Part shown: positions 42,942-51,880 of the stretch, piece after piece | Layout of the letters: every line of letters begins with the position of its first letter | Numbering within the stretch: position 1 is the stretch's first letter | NCBI RefSeq assembly: GCF_000014285.2 | Contig: NC_008343.2 | Coordinates: 62,001 to 126,000 of the forward strand | DNA from: Granulibacter bethesdensis CGDNIH1 | GTDB taxonomy: Bacteria; Pseudomonadota; Alphaproteobacteria; Acetobacterales; Acetobacteraceae | Length of the DNA stretch: 64,000 nucleotides | Direction: 5' to 3' | The notes under the pieces: generated by a model | The model's database searches: none | The model's input: the letters and a program-made list of their open reading frames with translations, nothing else | What the model was told of the DNA's origin: nothing | Position numbers and translations under genes: made by a program

Positions 42942-43829
42942 TCAATGCGTCACGAAATTGACGGAAAAAGGGAAAATTGCCGAGACAGGGTGACCATCCT
43001 GCATGGCGGGATGAAACCGCCATTTTTTCAGGGCCTGTAAGGTTGCCACATCCAGCATCGCGTAGCCGGAGCTGGAGATGATCTCAACCTCTCCAACCGA
43101 GCCATCCGGTTGAATGTGGATGATGGTATCGACCGTGCCATGTTCTCCCCTCAGCGCGGCTTCTCGTGGATAGGCCGGTGGTTTGTTGTGGAACTTCGCA
43201 TCCGGTTTCGCGGGAATGACCGGCCCCGTTACGATTCCGGTGCCGCTATCGGGATCACCCAACCGGACTTCTGTACTGCCGAGATCGGTTTGTTCCCATG
43301 ACGGCGATGAAGACGAAGATGAAGACGGGGCAGGCGTTGCGGAGGGAGGGGCGCTGGCGGTTTTCTGCGGCTGTTTCGGCGCATCCTGGGGGGAAGGGGC
43401 CTGCACGCCGGCAGGAGGTGCTGGAACATCACCGGCCATATCGGCCTGCGGCATTGCCAAAGGGGGAGGTGGTGAAGGCGGAGGAGCCGCGGGAGTCGTT
43501 TGATCCGATGGCTGTTGAGACGGGGGTTGCGGAGCACCGCCAGCCTTCCGGGCGGCATCGCCGACGCTGGGCGTGTCCTGCACCACCATTTCAATCTGGG
43601 CCTGTGAAGGGGGCGTTTGCGGTGACGGTGGGGCCAGCCATCCGGCAGGAAGCCATTCCGGTGCTGTCAGGGCCGCGAGCAACAGCAGATGCAGCAGCAG
43701 CCCGGCCAGCAGCGCCCAGCCAAATCCCGTCCTAAAGGACGATGATGCCCCCGTCCTAAAGGATGATGACGCCCCCGTCCTAAAGGACGAGGATGCCGTT
43801 ATGCTTTGCCTTGCTGTCAGGTTCGACAT
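42942..43829 (-). CDS. tonB: TonB energy transducer
   Basis: 295 residues. Inner-membrane anchor GWALLAGLLLHLLLLAALTA (about 38-57), a Pro/Ser-rich periplasmic spacer to about residue 190 with an eight-Ser run, and the C-terminal TonB domain (NKPPAYPREAALRGEHG, LDVATLQALKKWRFHPA). ATG 43829 lies in the 3' end of the CDF gene (50-bp overlap). Residues 13-35 before the anchor are three copies of SSSFRTGA made by a 24-bp tandem repeat. No start codon exists between the repeat and the anchor. ExbB and ExbD are not in the window. Confidence 0.88.
   Translation of the reverse strand: MSNLTARQSITASSSFRTGASSSFRTGASSSFRTGFGWALLAGLLLHLLLLAALTAPEWLPAGWLAPPSPQTPPSQAQIEMVVQDTPSVGDAARKAGGAPQPPSQQPSDQTTPAAPPPSPPPPLAMPQADMAGDVPAPPAGVQAPSPQDAPKQPQKTASAPPSATPAPSSSSSSSPSWEQTDLGSTEVRLGDPDSGTGIVTGPVIPAKPDAKFHNKPPAYPREAALRGEHGTVDTIIHIQPDGSVGEVEIISSSGYAMLDVATLQALKKWRFHPAMQDGHPVSAIFPFSVNFVTH
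43726..43797 (-). repeat. Three 24-bp tandem repeats at the CDF/tonB junction
   Basis: Units at 43726-43749, 43750-43773 and 43774-43797 share CCCGTCCTAAAGGA and differ at one to three positions. Each contains the near-palindrome GTCCTAAAGGAC. In the tonB frame each unit codes for SSSFRTGA; the third unit also supplies the last codons and stop of the CDF gene. Confidence 0.92.
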
Positions 43830-44700
43830 GAATCGTGGTGACCAGATGCGCGATTTCCGCCTGGAGTGCGGCCTCCACCTTGTCGCATATGGTGTGCGCC
43901 TCGGAAACCGTCATATCGCCCGGCACGACGAGGTGGAACTGGAGGAATGTCCGCTGTCCCGAGCGTCTTGTGCGCAGGTCATGGGCTTCCAGCGCGCCTT
44001 CCGCATGCAGGCTGACTACGGATCGGATGCGCTCCAGCACATCCGGGGTGGGGGCCTCGTCCATCAGCCCTCCGACTGATTCCCTGATCAGCCGAAAGCC
44101 GGACCAAAGGATGTAGACCGCTACCAGCCCGGCCAGCAAAGGATCAAGAATCGGTTGCCCCACCAGCCACGCCCCCAGCAAGCCGGCCACCACCCCGGAG
44201 GAGGAGACCACGTCGTTCAGCAGATGGGAGGCATCGGCCTTCAGCGAAGGGGAATGGGTGCGCCGTGCCGTTTTCATCAACCTCCAGCCCCACAGGCCGT
44301 TGAGCATGGTGGCGGCGCCGTTCAGGGCTATGCCGGAAAACGGAGCATCCAGCAGAATCCGGGGTTGCTGAATCGCATGCCATGCTTCCTGAAAAATCGC
44401 CATGGCGGCGACCAGAATCAGTGCCCCTTCCCCGACAGCCGCGAAAAATTCGATCTTGCCGTGACCATAAGGATGGTTGTCGTCGGCCGGACGCTGCGCA
44501 TAGACCAACGCCGCGAATGCCATCAGGGAGGCGGCGACATTCACGATGCTTTCCATAGCATCGGAAAACAACGCGGTGCTGTTCGTCATGCGCCAGGCGA
44601 GCAGCTTCAAACCCAGGACGACAATCCCGATCACGATGGTGCCTGAGGCGACCATTTTCGTCCGGCGGCTTGAAGTCTCGTTATGCGCCGCCTGATCCAT
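43780..44700 (-). CDS. Cation diffusion facilitator (CDF) transporter
   Basis: 306-residue divalent metal/proton antiporter of the inner membrane: six helices and a C-terminal cytoplasmic ferredoxin-like domain (QRTFLQFHLVVPGDMTVSEAH). HPYGHGKIEFFAA is the classic CDF loop. The helix-V site SHLLND keeps H-x3-D, but the helix-II site reads SDAMESIVN, where FieF/YiiP has D-x3-D; this E-x3-N variant occurs in a CDF subgroup and implies a different metal preference. First gene of the operon with tonB and the adenosyltransferase. Confidence 0.9.
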   Translation of the reverse strand: MDQAAHNETSSRRTKMVASGTIVIGIVVLGLKLLAWRMTNSTALFSDAMESIVNVAASLMAFAALVYAQRPADDNHPYGHGKIEFFAAVGEGALILVAAMAIFQEAWHAIQQPRILLDAPFSGIALNGAATMLNGLWGWRLMKTARRTHSPSLKADASHLLNDVVSSSGVVAGLLGAWLVGQPILDPLLAGLVAVYILWSGFRLIRESVGGLMDEAPTPDVLERIRSVVSLHAEGALEAHDLRTRRSGQRTFLQFHLVVPGDMTVSEAHTICDKVEAALQAEIAHLVTTIHVEPDSKAKHNGILVL

Positions 44701-44817
44701 CAGCTGCTTCCCCTGGTCCTTGGGCAGCGCCTTAGCAGACGCCTCAGTTCTGTATCAACGATCGCTGACAGGTGGCGGGTGCAACCTTGACGCAGGGGAG
44801 GGCTTGACCGGCAGCTG

Positions 44818-45849
44818 CTACTCATCCAGGCGGATGACGACCTTGCCGAAATGGGTGGCGCTTTCCAGATGGCGATAGGCTGCCACTGCTTCGGCAAAAG
44901 GAAAGACGCGGTCAATCACTGGCCTGATCCGGTGCTGGCTGATGGCGACGTTCATCGCCTCGAACATCGCGCGGGAGCCGACATAGATGCCGCGGAGAGT
45001 CTGGGACCGGGCCATCAGAGGCAGAGGATTGATCTCGTTCTGACCGGTGAGCACGCCAATCAGATGGATCTGGCCGCCCAGCCGCGTGGCACGGATGGAT
45101 TGCGGAAGCGTGCCGGAGCCGCCGACTTCCACAACGTGATCGACGCCAAGACCTCCGGTCAGGGCAGTTGCGGCCTTATGCCAGTCGGGCCGGCTACGGT
45201 AATTAATGCCTTCATCGGCCCCCAGAGCCTGGGCGCGTGACAGCTTTTTGTCAGAGGACGAGGTGGTAATCACGCGCGCCCCAGCGGCCTTGGCGAACTG
45301 GATCGCAAAGATGGAGACTCCTCCGGTGCCCTGTGTCAACACTGTCTGGCCCGGTTGAACGGGTGTGCCGCCGAACAGGGCGTGCCATGCCGTTACTGCG
45401 GCACAGGGCAGACAGGCTGCTTCTTCCCAGGAGAGATGATCCGGGATGCGCACCAGACCATCCTGTTCGAACACCGCATATTCCGTCAGCACGCCGTGAA
45501 TGGCGCCCCCGAGTGCGCTGGCCCCGTCCCGTTCGGTGATCGGGCCATCATGCCAGCTCTGGAAAAAGCAGGGAGCTACCCGGTCGCCGGGCTGAAAGCG
45601 GGTGACATCCTCCCCGGTTTCAACGACCTCGCCTGCCCCGTCGGAGAGGGGGATCAGATCAGGCGGTACCGGACTGAGCGGATACTGTCCGCGTGCGACC
45701 AGAAGATCACGATAGTTCAGAGAGGCCGCCCTCAACCGTACCAGCACCTGTCCTCGCCGGGGTTTCGGTTCCGGGGCCTCGGTCGTGTAAAGACTGTCAA
45801 ATCCCTGAGGGACAATTCCGTGCGGGCCGGGCAGGCGGTATAGCTTCAT
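44818..45849 (-). CDS. Zinc-independent MDR alcohol dehydrogenase/quinone reductase-like protein
   Basis: 343 residues, medium-chain dehydrogenase/reductase. GroES-like N-terminal domain (ASLNYRDLLVARGQYP, SDGAGEVVETG, FQPGDRVAP) and Rossmann domain (VLTQGTGGVSIFAIQFAKAAGA). The positions that hold catalytic zinc in alcohol dehydrogenases are not Cys/His here (NYRD in place of CxxD), so it is probably an NADP-dependent quinone or enone reductase. Substrate unknown. Single gene. Confidence 0.87.
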   Translation of the reverse strand: MKLYRLPGPHGIVPQGFDSLYTTEAPEPKPRRGQVLVRLRAASLNYRDLLVARGQYPLSPVPPDLIPLSDGAGEVVETGEDVTRFQPGDRVAPCFFQSWHDGPITERDGASALGGAIHGVLTEYAVFEQDGLVRIPDHLSWEEAACLPCAAVTAWHALFGGTPVQPGQTVLTQGTGGVSIFAIQFAKAAGARVITTSSSDKKLSRAQALGADEGINYRSRPDWHKAATALTGGLGVDHVVEVGGSGTLPQSIRATRLGGQIHLIGVLTGQNEINPLPLMARSQTLRGIYVGSRAMFEAMNVAISQHRIRPVIDRVFPFAEAVAAYRHLESATHFGKVVIRLDE

Positions 45850-45936
45850 GAGACGTCTCCGATTCTCGCGGTGACATGCGGGGGACGGTATGCCAATCGG
45901 GCAGTATGGCGGGCAGTATGGCAGGCGGACCGGATA

Positions 45937-46407
45937 ATGGCGACTTATGTCAGGTCAATTCTGCAGGATGACGAATATATTCTGTTCGTCACCCGCTTGC
46001 ACTGGGTGATCTATGCGCGGGCTATGGTCTGTATCATGGCGGCTCCGCTTCTGTCGGGCACCGTGGCCGGCGCAGTGGAGAGTCAGGGTGTGCGTACGCT
46101 CGCGCTGGGGGGCGGATTGATTCTTATGATACTCGGCCTGTATGCCGCGCTGAAGGCGTGGTGGAGGCGTTTCGGGACGGAAATCGTGGTGACGGATCGC
46201 CGTGTAATCTACAAACAGGGCGTGCTGGTGCGTCGGACCGTGGATATCAATGTCGTCAGAATTGAATCCGTGGATGTAGAGCAAGGGCTGGTGGGCCGTT
46301 GGCTGGGCTATGGCGATGTCACGTTACGCGGCACCGGTGGCGGTATGGAGACTATCCGCCGTGTCGCAAGGCCGCTCGATCTTCGTAACGCGGCGCTGGC
46401 GGAATGA
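45937..46407 (+). CDS. Bacterial PH-domain membrane protein
   Basis: 156 residues: short cytoplasmic start, two helices (WVIYARAMVCIMAAPL, LGGGLILMILGLYAALKAWW), then a bacterial PH (bPH2/YdbS-type) domain, TEIVVTDRRVIYKQGVLVRR...RIESVDVEQGLVGRWLGYGDVTLRG (shown in parts). Function unknown; such proteins sit at the inner membrane. ATG 45937 preferred to 45871. Its stop overlaps the pseudouridine synthase start by 4 nt. Confidence 0.85.
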   Translation: MATYVRSILQDDEYILFVTRLHWVIYARAMVCIMAAPLLSGTVAGAVESQGVRTLALGGGLILMILGLYAALKAWWRRFGTEIVVTDRRVIYKQGVLVRRTVDINVVRIESVDVEQGLVGRWLGYGDVTLRGTGGGMETIRRVARPLDLRNAALAE

Positions 46408-47078
46408 CACGCCTGGATCTGCTCCGGGCGGGGCCGGATATTCTCTATCAGGACCAGCATTTTGTGGTGCTTAACAAGCCGGCCGGGCTGCCCGCGCATG
46501 CCGGTCCTGCGGGAGGCCCAAGTGTGGAGGACTGGTTTCCCCTGCTTTCCCGCCGCAAGGAGGGGCCATGGCTGGCGCATCGGCTGGATACGGATACCAG
46601 TGGCTGCCTGATCATCGCGCTGCGCAAGACGCCGCTGCTGGAGGCGCAGGCCATGTTCGCGAAAGGGCAGGCCGGCAAACGCTACTGGGCGGTGGTACGG
46701 GGGGCACCTCCGGCAGCGGAGGGGCGGATCGACCGCAAGCTGAGCCGTCGTAGCGAGAGCGGAGAAGCCGGGCGCGGGCACTGGCGTATGGTGGAGGATG
46801 CACAGGGTCAGTCAGCCTCCACATCATGGCGTATCATGGAGCATCAGGATGGTCTTAGCTGGCTGGAACTGTCGCCCTTGACCGGACGGACGCATCAGCT
46901 GCGTGTGCATTGCGCCCTGCTTGGCTGCCCGATTCTGGGCGATCCTGTTTATGGCGATGGCAGGGATGCGCCGCTTTGTCTGCTGGCATGCGAAATTCGC
47001 CTTCCCCTGGACCCGGTCATAAAAGTGCGCGCACCTGTGCCAGCGCATATGCGGCGGTACGGATTCAATTTTCCGTAA
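46404..47078 (+). CDS. RluA-family RNA pseudouridine synthase
   Basis: 224 residues: VLNKPAGLPAHAG and the catalytic AHRLDTDTSGCLI (Asp of HRLDxxTSG), RYWAVVRG, and LTGRTHQLRVHCALLGCPILGD is read near the end. No S4 domain, so it belongs to the RluA/TruC-like single-domain group; target RNA unknown. Translationally coupled to the PH-domain gene. Confidence 0.9.
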   Translation: MTRLDLLRAGPDILYQDQHFVVLNKPAGLPAHAGPAGGPSVEDWFPLLSRRKEGPWLAHRLDTDTSGCLIIALRKTPLLEAQAMFAKGQAGKRYWAVVRGAPPAAEGRIDRKLSRRSESGEAGRGHWRMVEDAQGQSASTSWRIMEHQDGLSWLELSPLTGRTHQLRVHCALLGCPILGDPVYGDGRDAPLCLLACEIRLPLDPVIKVRAPVPAHMRRYGFNFP

Positions 47079-47399
47079 AGGTAAGGCAGTATTATGCAAT
47101 TCTGAGTGGGATTTTTATGCAACATTAACGTTATTTACAATAATATCCTTTTCCTTCAAAGCATTCCATGATTTTCAGCATCTGGTAACGGATACAAATT
47201 CTGAAGGACAAAAGAATACCGGAGATGAAAAGACCCGTCAGACTTTTAAACCATTCGGTGAGGGCGAGCCGTAAATTTGGAATTGTCATAACTGTCTGCC
47301 TCCAGATCATGAAAAAATGTGAAAGCTCGCTTGCCGGGGATCGTCAGGGCTGCAATGACTAGCACCGTTTGAATAAGGCTTTTCAGGAGTGCGGGCTTC
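47079..47399 (+). other. Promoter region of the rhamnose operon
   Basis: 321 bp, AT-rich at 47090-47180. It should hold the rfb promoter; no exact motif was identified. CAGGAG at 47383-47388 is the ribosome-binding site for rfbB. Confidence 0.5.
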
Positions 47400-48449
47400 A
47401 TGCGGATTCTGGTTACGGGTGGATGCGGCTTTATTGGCTCGGCCGTCATACGGCATCTGATCCGTGATACCGCTCATAGCGTGGTGAACGTCGACAAAAT
47501 GACGTATGCCGCCTCCGAAGATGCGTTGGAGGAGGCTCTGACCGATCCTCGCCATACGCTGGTGAAGGCCGATATCTGTGATGCAACGGCCATTGCGCAG
47601 GTGTTTGCCACCCATCGCCCGGATGCGGTCATGCATCTGGCGGCGGAATCCCATGTTGACCGCTCCATTGATGGCCCGGCCCAGTTCGTGCAGACCAACG
47701 TGGTCGGCACCCTCGTCATGCTGGAGGCCGCCCGTGAACATTGGTCGGCACACCGCCCTGAAGGGGGGGGGCGTTTCCATCATATCTCCACCGATGAAGT
47801 GTTCGGAGCGCTGGAAAATGGCGATCCTCCGTTTACGGAAACGACTTCCTATGATCCTCGCAGCCCGTATTCGGCGAGCAAGGCGGGGTCGGACCATCTG
47901 GTCCGTGCCTGGCACCACACGTATGGAATGCCGACTTTCGTTTCCAACACTACCAATAATTACGGCCCCTGGCAGTTCCCGGAAAAGCTGATCCCGCTGG
48001 TGACGCTGAATGCGCTGGAGGGGAAAGAACTGCCGGTGTATGGCGACGGCTCCAACCAGCGTGACTGGCTCTATGTTGATGACCATGCCGAGGCGCTGGT
48101 GCGGACGCTGGAGCGGGGCGAGCCGGGTGGCACATACGCCATCGGTGCCCGTCAGCCACGCAGTAATCTCGAGGTCGTGCGCACCATCTGTTCCGTGCTG
48201 GATGAACTTGTCCCTGATGCGGGCGGAAAGCGTGAACGCCTGATCCGGTTCGTGACGGATCGGCCCGGTCATGATTTCCGCTACGAGATCGACCCCTCCC
48301 GTGCGGAGGCCGCGCTGGACTGGAAAGCACCGCATGATTTCGAAAAAGGCATCCGCCGTACCGTGCAATGGTATCTGGATCATCGCACGTGGTGGGAAGG
48401 GATTCGCAGTGGCCGCTATGCCGGCCAGCGTCTGGGAACGGCGGGCTGA
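47400..48449 (+). CDS. rfbB: dTDP-glucose 4,6-dehydratase
   Basis: 349-residue extended SDR for step two of dTDP-L-rhamnose synthesis. VTGGCGFIGSAVIRHL NAD site, STDEVFG, YSASKAGSDHLVRAW (Y-x3-K), and SNNYGP-type NTTNNYGPWQFPEKLIP blocks are conserved. First gene of rfbBACD; overlaps nothing and is followed by rfbA after 3 bp. Confidence 0.97.
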   Translation: MRILVTGGCGFIGSAVIRHLIRDTAHSVVNVDKMTYAASEDALEEALTDPRHTLVKADICDATAIAQVFATHRPDAVMHLAAESHVDRSIDGPAQFVQTNVVGTLVMLEAAREHWSAHRPEGGGRFHHISTDEVFGALENGDPPFTETTSYDPRSPYSASKAGSDHLVRAWHHTYGMPTFVSNTTNNYGPWQFPEKLIPLVTLNALEGKELPVYGDGSNQRDWLYVDDHAEALVRTLERGEPGGTYAIGARQPRSNLEVVRTICSVLDELVPDAGGKRERLIRFVTDRPGHDFRYEIDPSRAEAALDWKAPHDFEKGIRRTVQWYLDHRTWWEGIRSGRYAGQRLGTAG

Positions 48450-48452
48450 ATC

Positions 48453-49328
48453 ATGAAAAAAGGCATCATTCTCGCCGGTGGCTCGGGCACCCGCCTGCAC
48501 CCGATGACCCTGGCTGCCAGCAAGCAATTGCTGCCGGTCTATGACAAGCCGATGATCTATTATCCGCTGTCCACGCTGATGCTGGCGGGGATACGCGATA
48601 TCCTGATCATCTCCACCCCGGAGGATCTGCCGCAGTTCCAGCGCCTGCTGGGCACCGGGGATCGGTTCGGGGTAAAGTTCAACTATGCCGTGCAGCCCAA
48701 GCCTGAAGGACTGGCGCAGGCATTTCTGATCGGACGGGATTGGCTGGAAGGTCAGGCCTGTGCGCTGGCGCTCGGCGATAATCTCATTTTCGCCGATCAC
48801 CTGTCGGTCATGCTGCGCGCCGCCGCCAGCCGTCCGGAAGGGGCGACGGTATTCGCCTATCGTGTGCGGGATCCGGAGCGCTACGGCGTGGTATCGTTCG
48901 ATGATGCCGGGCGGGCACTGGAAATCGTGGAAAAACCGGCGGCCCCTCAATCAAACTGGGCGGTGACCGGTCTGTATTTCTATGACGAAAAAGTGTCGGA
49001 ATACGCAGCGGCGGTGAAGCCCTCCCCCCGCGGAGAACTGGAAATCACCGATATCAATCGGATGTATCTCGAAAGCCATACGCTGCATGTGGAGCGTCTG
49101 GGCCGTGGTTGTGCGTGGCTTGATGCCGGAACATGCGACTCCCTGCTGCATGCCGCGACCTTTGTGCAGACCATTCAGGATCGGCAGGGTCTGCTGGTGG
49201 GCTGTCCGGAGGAGGTCGCCTTCCGGATGGGCTTTATCGATGCGGATCAGCTGAAGGCGCAGGCGCGGCTGCTTGCGAAAACCGAGCTGGGCCGCCTGCT
49301 GGCCGAACTGGCGGAAGGGGCGCAGTAA
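48453..49328 (+). CDS. rfbA: Glucose-1-phosphate thymidylyltransferase
   Basis: 291 residues; makes dTDP-glucose from dTTP and glucose 1-phosphate. [37 protein letters not shown] is the nucleotide-binding start (given in part), with [13 protein letters not shown] and LGDNLIF further on. Normal length for RmlA. Three base pairs separate it from rfbB. Confidence 0.97.
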   Translation: MKKGIILAGGSGTRLHPMTLAASKQLLPVYDKPMIYYPLSTLMLAGIRDILIISTPEDLPQFQRLLGTGDRFGVKFNYAVQPKPEGLAQAFLIGRDWLEGQACALALGDNLIFADHLSVMLRAAASRPEGATVFAYRVRDPERYGVVSFDDAGRALEIVEKPAAPQSNWAVTGLYFYDEKVSEYAAAVKPSPRGELEITDINRMYLESHTLHVERLGRGCAWLDAGTCDSLLHAATFVQTIQDRQGLLVGCPEEVAFRMGFIDADQLKAQARLLAKTELGRLLAELAEGAQ

Positions 49329-49381
49329 GCGTTTTTTCCGCCTGTTTATTCTCTGGATGACCGACATAATTCAGGTGTGCG

Positions 49382-49948
49382 ATGAAATTCGAACGGCTGG
49401 CTATTCCTGAGGTGATTTTGGTGACGCCGGACCGCTTCGGCGATAATCGGGGATTTTTCTCCGAGACCTATCAGCATCGCAAATACGCGGAAGGCGGGAT
49501 CTCCGGAACTTTCGTGCAGGATAATCACAGCCTGTCTGCCCAGCGTGGCACCATTCGCGGCCTGCATTGTCAGGTGGCGCCGAATGTGCAGGGCAAGCTG
49601 GTCCGCTGCGTGCGCGGGGCGATATGGGATGTCGCTGTGGATGCGCGCACTGGCTCCCCGACCTACGGCCAGTGGGTGGCGGCGGAGCTATCGGCGGAGA
49701 ACTGGCAGCAGCTCTGGGTTCCCGGCGGCTTTCTGCATGCGTTCTGCACGCTCCAGCCGGATACGGAAGTCATTTACAAGGTCACCGGCGATTACGATAA
49801 ATCCGCCGAGCGCGGCGTGATCTGGAACGATGCGGAACTGGACCTGCCCTGGCCCGTTGCGCCGGAAGAGGTTGTGACGTCCGAGAAAGATCTCCAGTTG
49901 CCGCCTTTCTCGGCGGCAAAAGGCTGGTTCACCTACGGGGAGCAGTGA
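49382..49948 (+). CDS. rfbC: dTDP-4-dehydrorhamnose 3,5-epimerase
   Basis: 188-residue cupin: DNRGFFSETY, QDNHSLSAQRGTIRGLHCQ (catalytic His), and PGGFLHAFCTLQ blocks. Third gene of the operon, 53 bp after rfbA; overlaps rfbD by 4 nt. Confidence 0.96.
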   Translation: MKFERLAIPEVILVTPDRFGDNRGFFSETYQHRKYAEGGISGTFVQDNHSLSAQRGTIRGLHCQVAPNVQGKLVRCVRGAIWDVAVDARTGSPTYGQWVAAELSAENWQQLWVPGGFLHAFCTLQPDTEVIYKVTGDYDKSAERGVIWNDAELDLPWPVAPEEVVTSEKDLQLPPFSAAKGWFTYGEQ

Positions 49949-50850
49949 GCATGAGCGGCCCTATTCTGGTGACGGGTGGCAGCGGTCAGGTCGCCCTCGC
50001 GCTTGAGGAAGCCGCGAAGGCACGGGGTGTTTCTGTCCGACGGGTAGGGCGGCCGGAATTCGATTTCGACCGTCCAGACTCGATTGAAACCGTGTTTCGT
50101 GAGGTGTCGCCTTCTCTGGTGGTCAATGCGGCCGCCTATACGGCGGTCGATGCGGCGGAGAGTGATGTCGCGGCGGCGGAGCGGGCCAATCGCGACGGTC
50201 CTGCCCGGCTGGCCGAGCTATGCGCGGTGGCGGGGATTCCGCTGATTCACATCTCCACTGATTATGTGTTCGACGGCAGCAAAGGTGCGCCGTATGTGGA
50301 AACCGACCCGACCAATCCGACCGGTGTCTATGGTCGGACCAAGCTGGCAGGGGAGGATGCGGTGCTGGCCACCTGCCGTCAGGCCATTGTGCTGCGTACC
50401 GCGTGGGTCGTGTCCCATACCGGCAAGAATTTCGTGAAAACGATGCTGAATGCCGCCCGCAAGACCGACACGCTGCGGGTGGTGGCCGATCAGCAAGGCA
50501 ATCCCACCAGTGCGGCCGATCTGGCGGAAGCCATTCTCGACATCGCGAAGAAGCTGGAAAAAGGCTGGAACGACACCTATTTCGGCCCGACCCATGCAGC
50601 GGGAACCGGTGCCACCACCTGGCATGGTCTGGCGGAAGCGGTGTTCGAACAGGCGGCGAAGCATGGCGCTCCCCGACCTGCCGTGCATCCTATCAAGACG
50701 TCTGACTGGCCGACCCCGGCCCGTCGCCCGGCTGATTCAAGGCTGGACTGCACCCGGCTGGAAACGGTGTTCGGGGTGCGGATGCCGGACTGGCAGGGCA
50801 GCATCGCCCTTATCGTCGATCAACTCAGCACGGAAGGTGCGCCGGGCTGA
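49945..50850 (+). CDS. rfbD: dTDP-4-dehydrorhamnose reductase
   Basis: 301-residue reductive SDR giving dTDP-L-rhamnose. VTGGSGQVALALEE nucleotide site, NAAAYTAVDAAESD, STDYVFDG, VYGRTKLAGEDAVL (Y-x3-K), and C-terminal RPADSRLDCTRL. ATG 49945 overlaps the rfbC stop; ATG 49951 is an alternative. Confidence 0.96.
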   Translation: MSMSGPILVTGGSGQVALALEEAAKARGVSVRRVGRPEFDFDRPDSIETVFREVSPSLVVNAAAYTAVDAAESDVAAAERANRDGPARLAELCAVAGIPLIHISTDYVFDGSKGAPYVETDPTNPTGVYGRTKLAGEDAVLATCRQAIVLRTAWVVSHTGKNFVKTMLNAARKTDTLRVVADQQGNPTSAADLAEAILDIAKKLEKGWNDTYFGPTHAAGTGATTWHGLAEAVFEQAAKHGAPRPAVHPIKTSDWPTPARRPADSRLDCTRLETVFGVRMPDWQGSIALIVDQLSTEGAPG

Positions 50851-50855
50851 CCGGA

Positions 50856-51800
50856 TTGAGCACGGCCGAACCGCCTGTCGCCATTTTGCTGGCGACCTAT
50901 CAGGGTGCCCGCTACCTGCCGGAGCAGCTGGATAGTCTGCTGGAGCAGACTCATCGGAACTGGGTGCTGTTCTGGCGGGATGATGGTTCCACCGATGCGA
51001 CCATTGCCGTGATGGACTCATTTGCGGCAAAGGCCGGCCCGGAGCGCTGCCACCATGCCGGAGGTCCATCCGGACTGGGCGCATGCGGCAGCTTCCTGTG
51101 GCTGTTGCGCCATGCCCATGCGGCGATGCCGGAGGCCCTGCTGGCCTTTTGCGATCAGGACGATGTCTGGCTGCCGCAGAAGCTGGCACGCGCAGTCGCG
51201 CGGATACAAAGGCTTGATCCCCATATGCCCGGCCTGTATTGCGCACGGCAGAGGCTGGTGGATAGTGATCTGAAGCTTCTCTCTGTTTCTCCCCCCTTTG
51301 ATCCGGGGCTGGAGCAAACCCTGTCCTTGCCGCGGGCCCTGGCGCAGAATGTCGTGACCGGATGCACGGCGGTGCTGACCCCTGCATTGGGCTCGCTGAT
51401 GCTGGTCAGGCCCCCGCCGGAAGAGGGCATGCATGACTGGTGGGCCTTCATTCTCACGGCCGGCTGTGGCGGCGTGTTCATGGCTGATGATGAGGCCGTC
51501 ATTCTTTACCGGCAGCATCAGGATAATACGGTGGGGGCACCCTCCTCGACGCTGGTGCGGGCTATTGCGGCCTTGCGGCGGGGGCCGCGGCGTTTCATGA
51601 CCCTGTTCCGGCAGCATCTGGCCGTGCTGGCGGAGATGGAAACCTGCCTTACTCCTTCTGCCCGCAACGATCTGGCGCGGATGCGGCATGCCATGCAGGG
51701 CGGCCCGATCTCCCGGCTCCGCGGGTGGTTGATCCCCGGCCTGCGTCGCCATGGTCTGGCTGAAAGCTGGCTGTTTCGCCTGTGGTTTCTGCTCGGCTAA
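50856..51800 (+). CDS. GT2-family glycosyltransferase, probably rhamnosyltransferase
   Basis: 314 residues with the GT-A core: ILLATYQGARYLPEQLDSLL, WRDDGSTDAT and the D-x-D region FCDQDDVWLP, then a C-terminal segment with hydrophobic ends. Its place five bases after rfbD suggests it uses dTDP-rhamnose for a polysaccharide or O-antigen; acceptor unknown. The start is TTG 50856, as no ATG or GTG lies before the conserved ILLATYQG. Confidence 0.85.
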   Translation: MSTAEPPVAILLATYQGARYLPEQLDSLLEQTHRNWVLFWRDDGSTDATIAVMDSFAAKAGPERCHHAGGPSGLGACGSFLWLLRHAHAAMPEALLAFCDQDDVWLPQKLARAVARIQRLDPHMPGLYCARQRLVDSDLKLLSVSPPFDPGLEQTLSLPRALAQNVVTGCTAVLTPALGSLMLVRPPPEEGMHDWWAFILTAGCGGVFMADDEAVILYRQHQDNTVGAPSSTLVRAIAALRRGPRRFMTLFRQHLAVLAEMETCLTPSARNDLARMRHAMQGGPISRLRGWLIPGLRRHGLAESWLFRLWFLLG

Positions 51801-51880
51801 CGGACGTCGTGGCGCACTCTTGACGATGTCACGACGGGCCGCGCCTAATCTCTGGACGCTTGAGGGAGCAGGAAAAGACG

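Noticed and set aside
47246-47449. Small minus-strand frame divergent from rfbB with one hydrophobic stretch
   Set aside because: No ribosome-binding site; it overlaps the rfbB start; the hydrophobic stretch alone is weak support.
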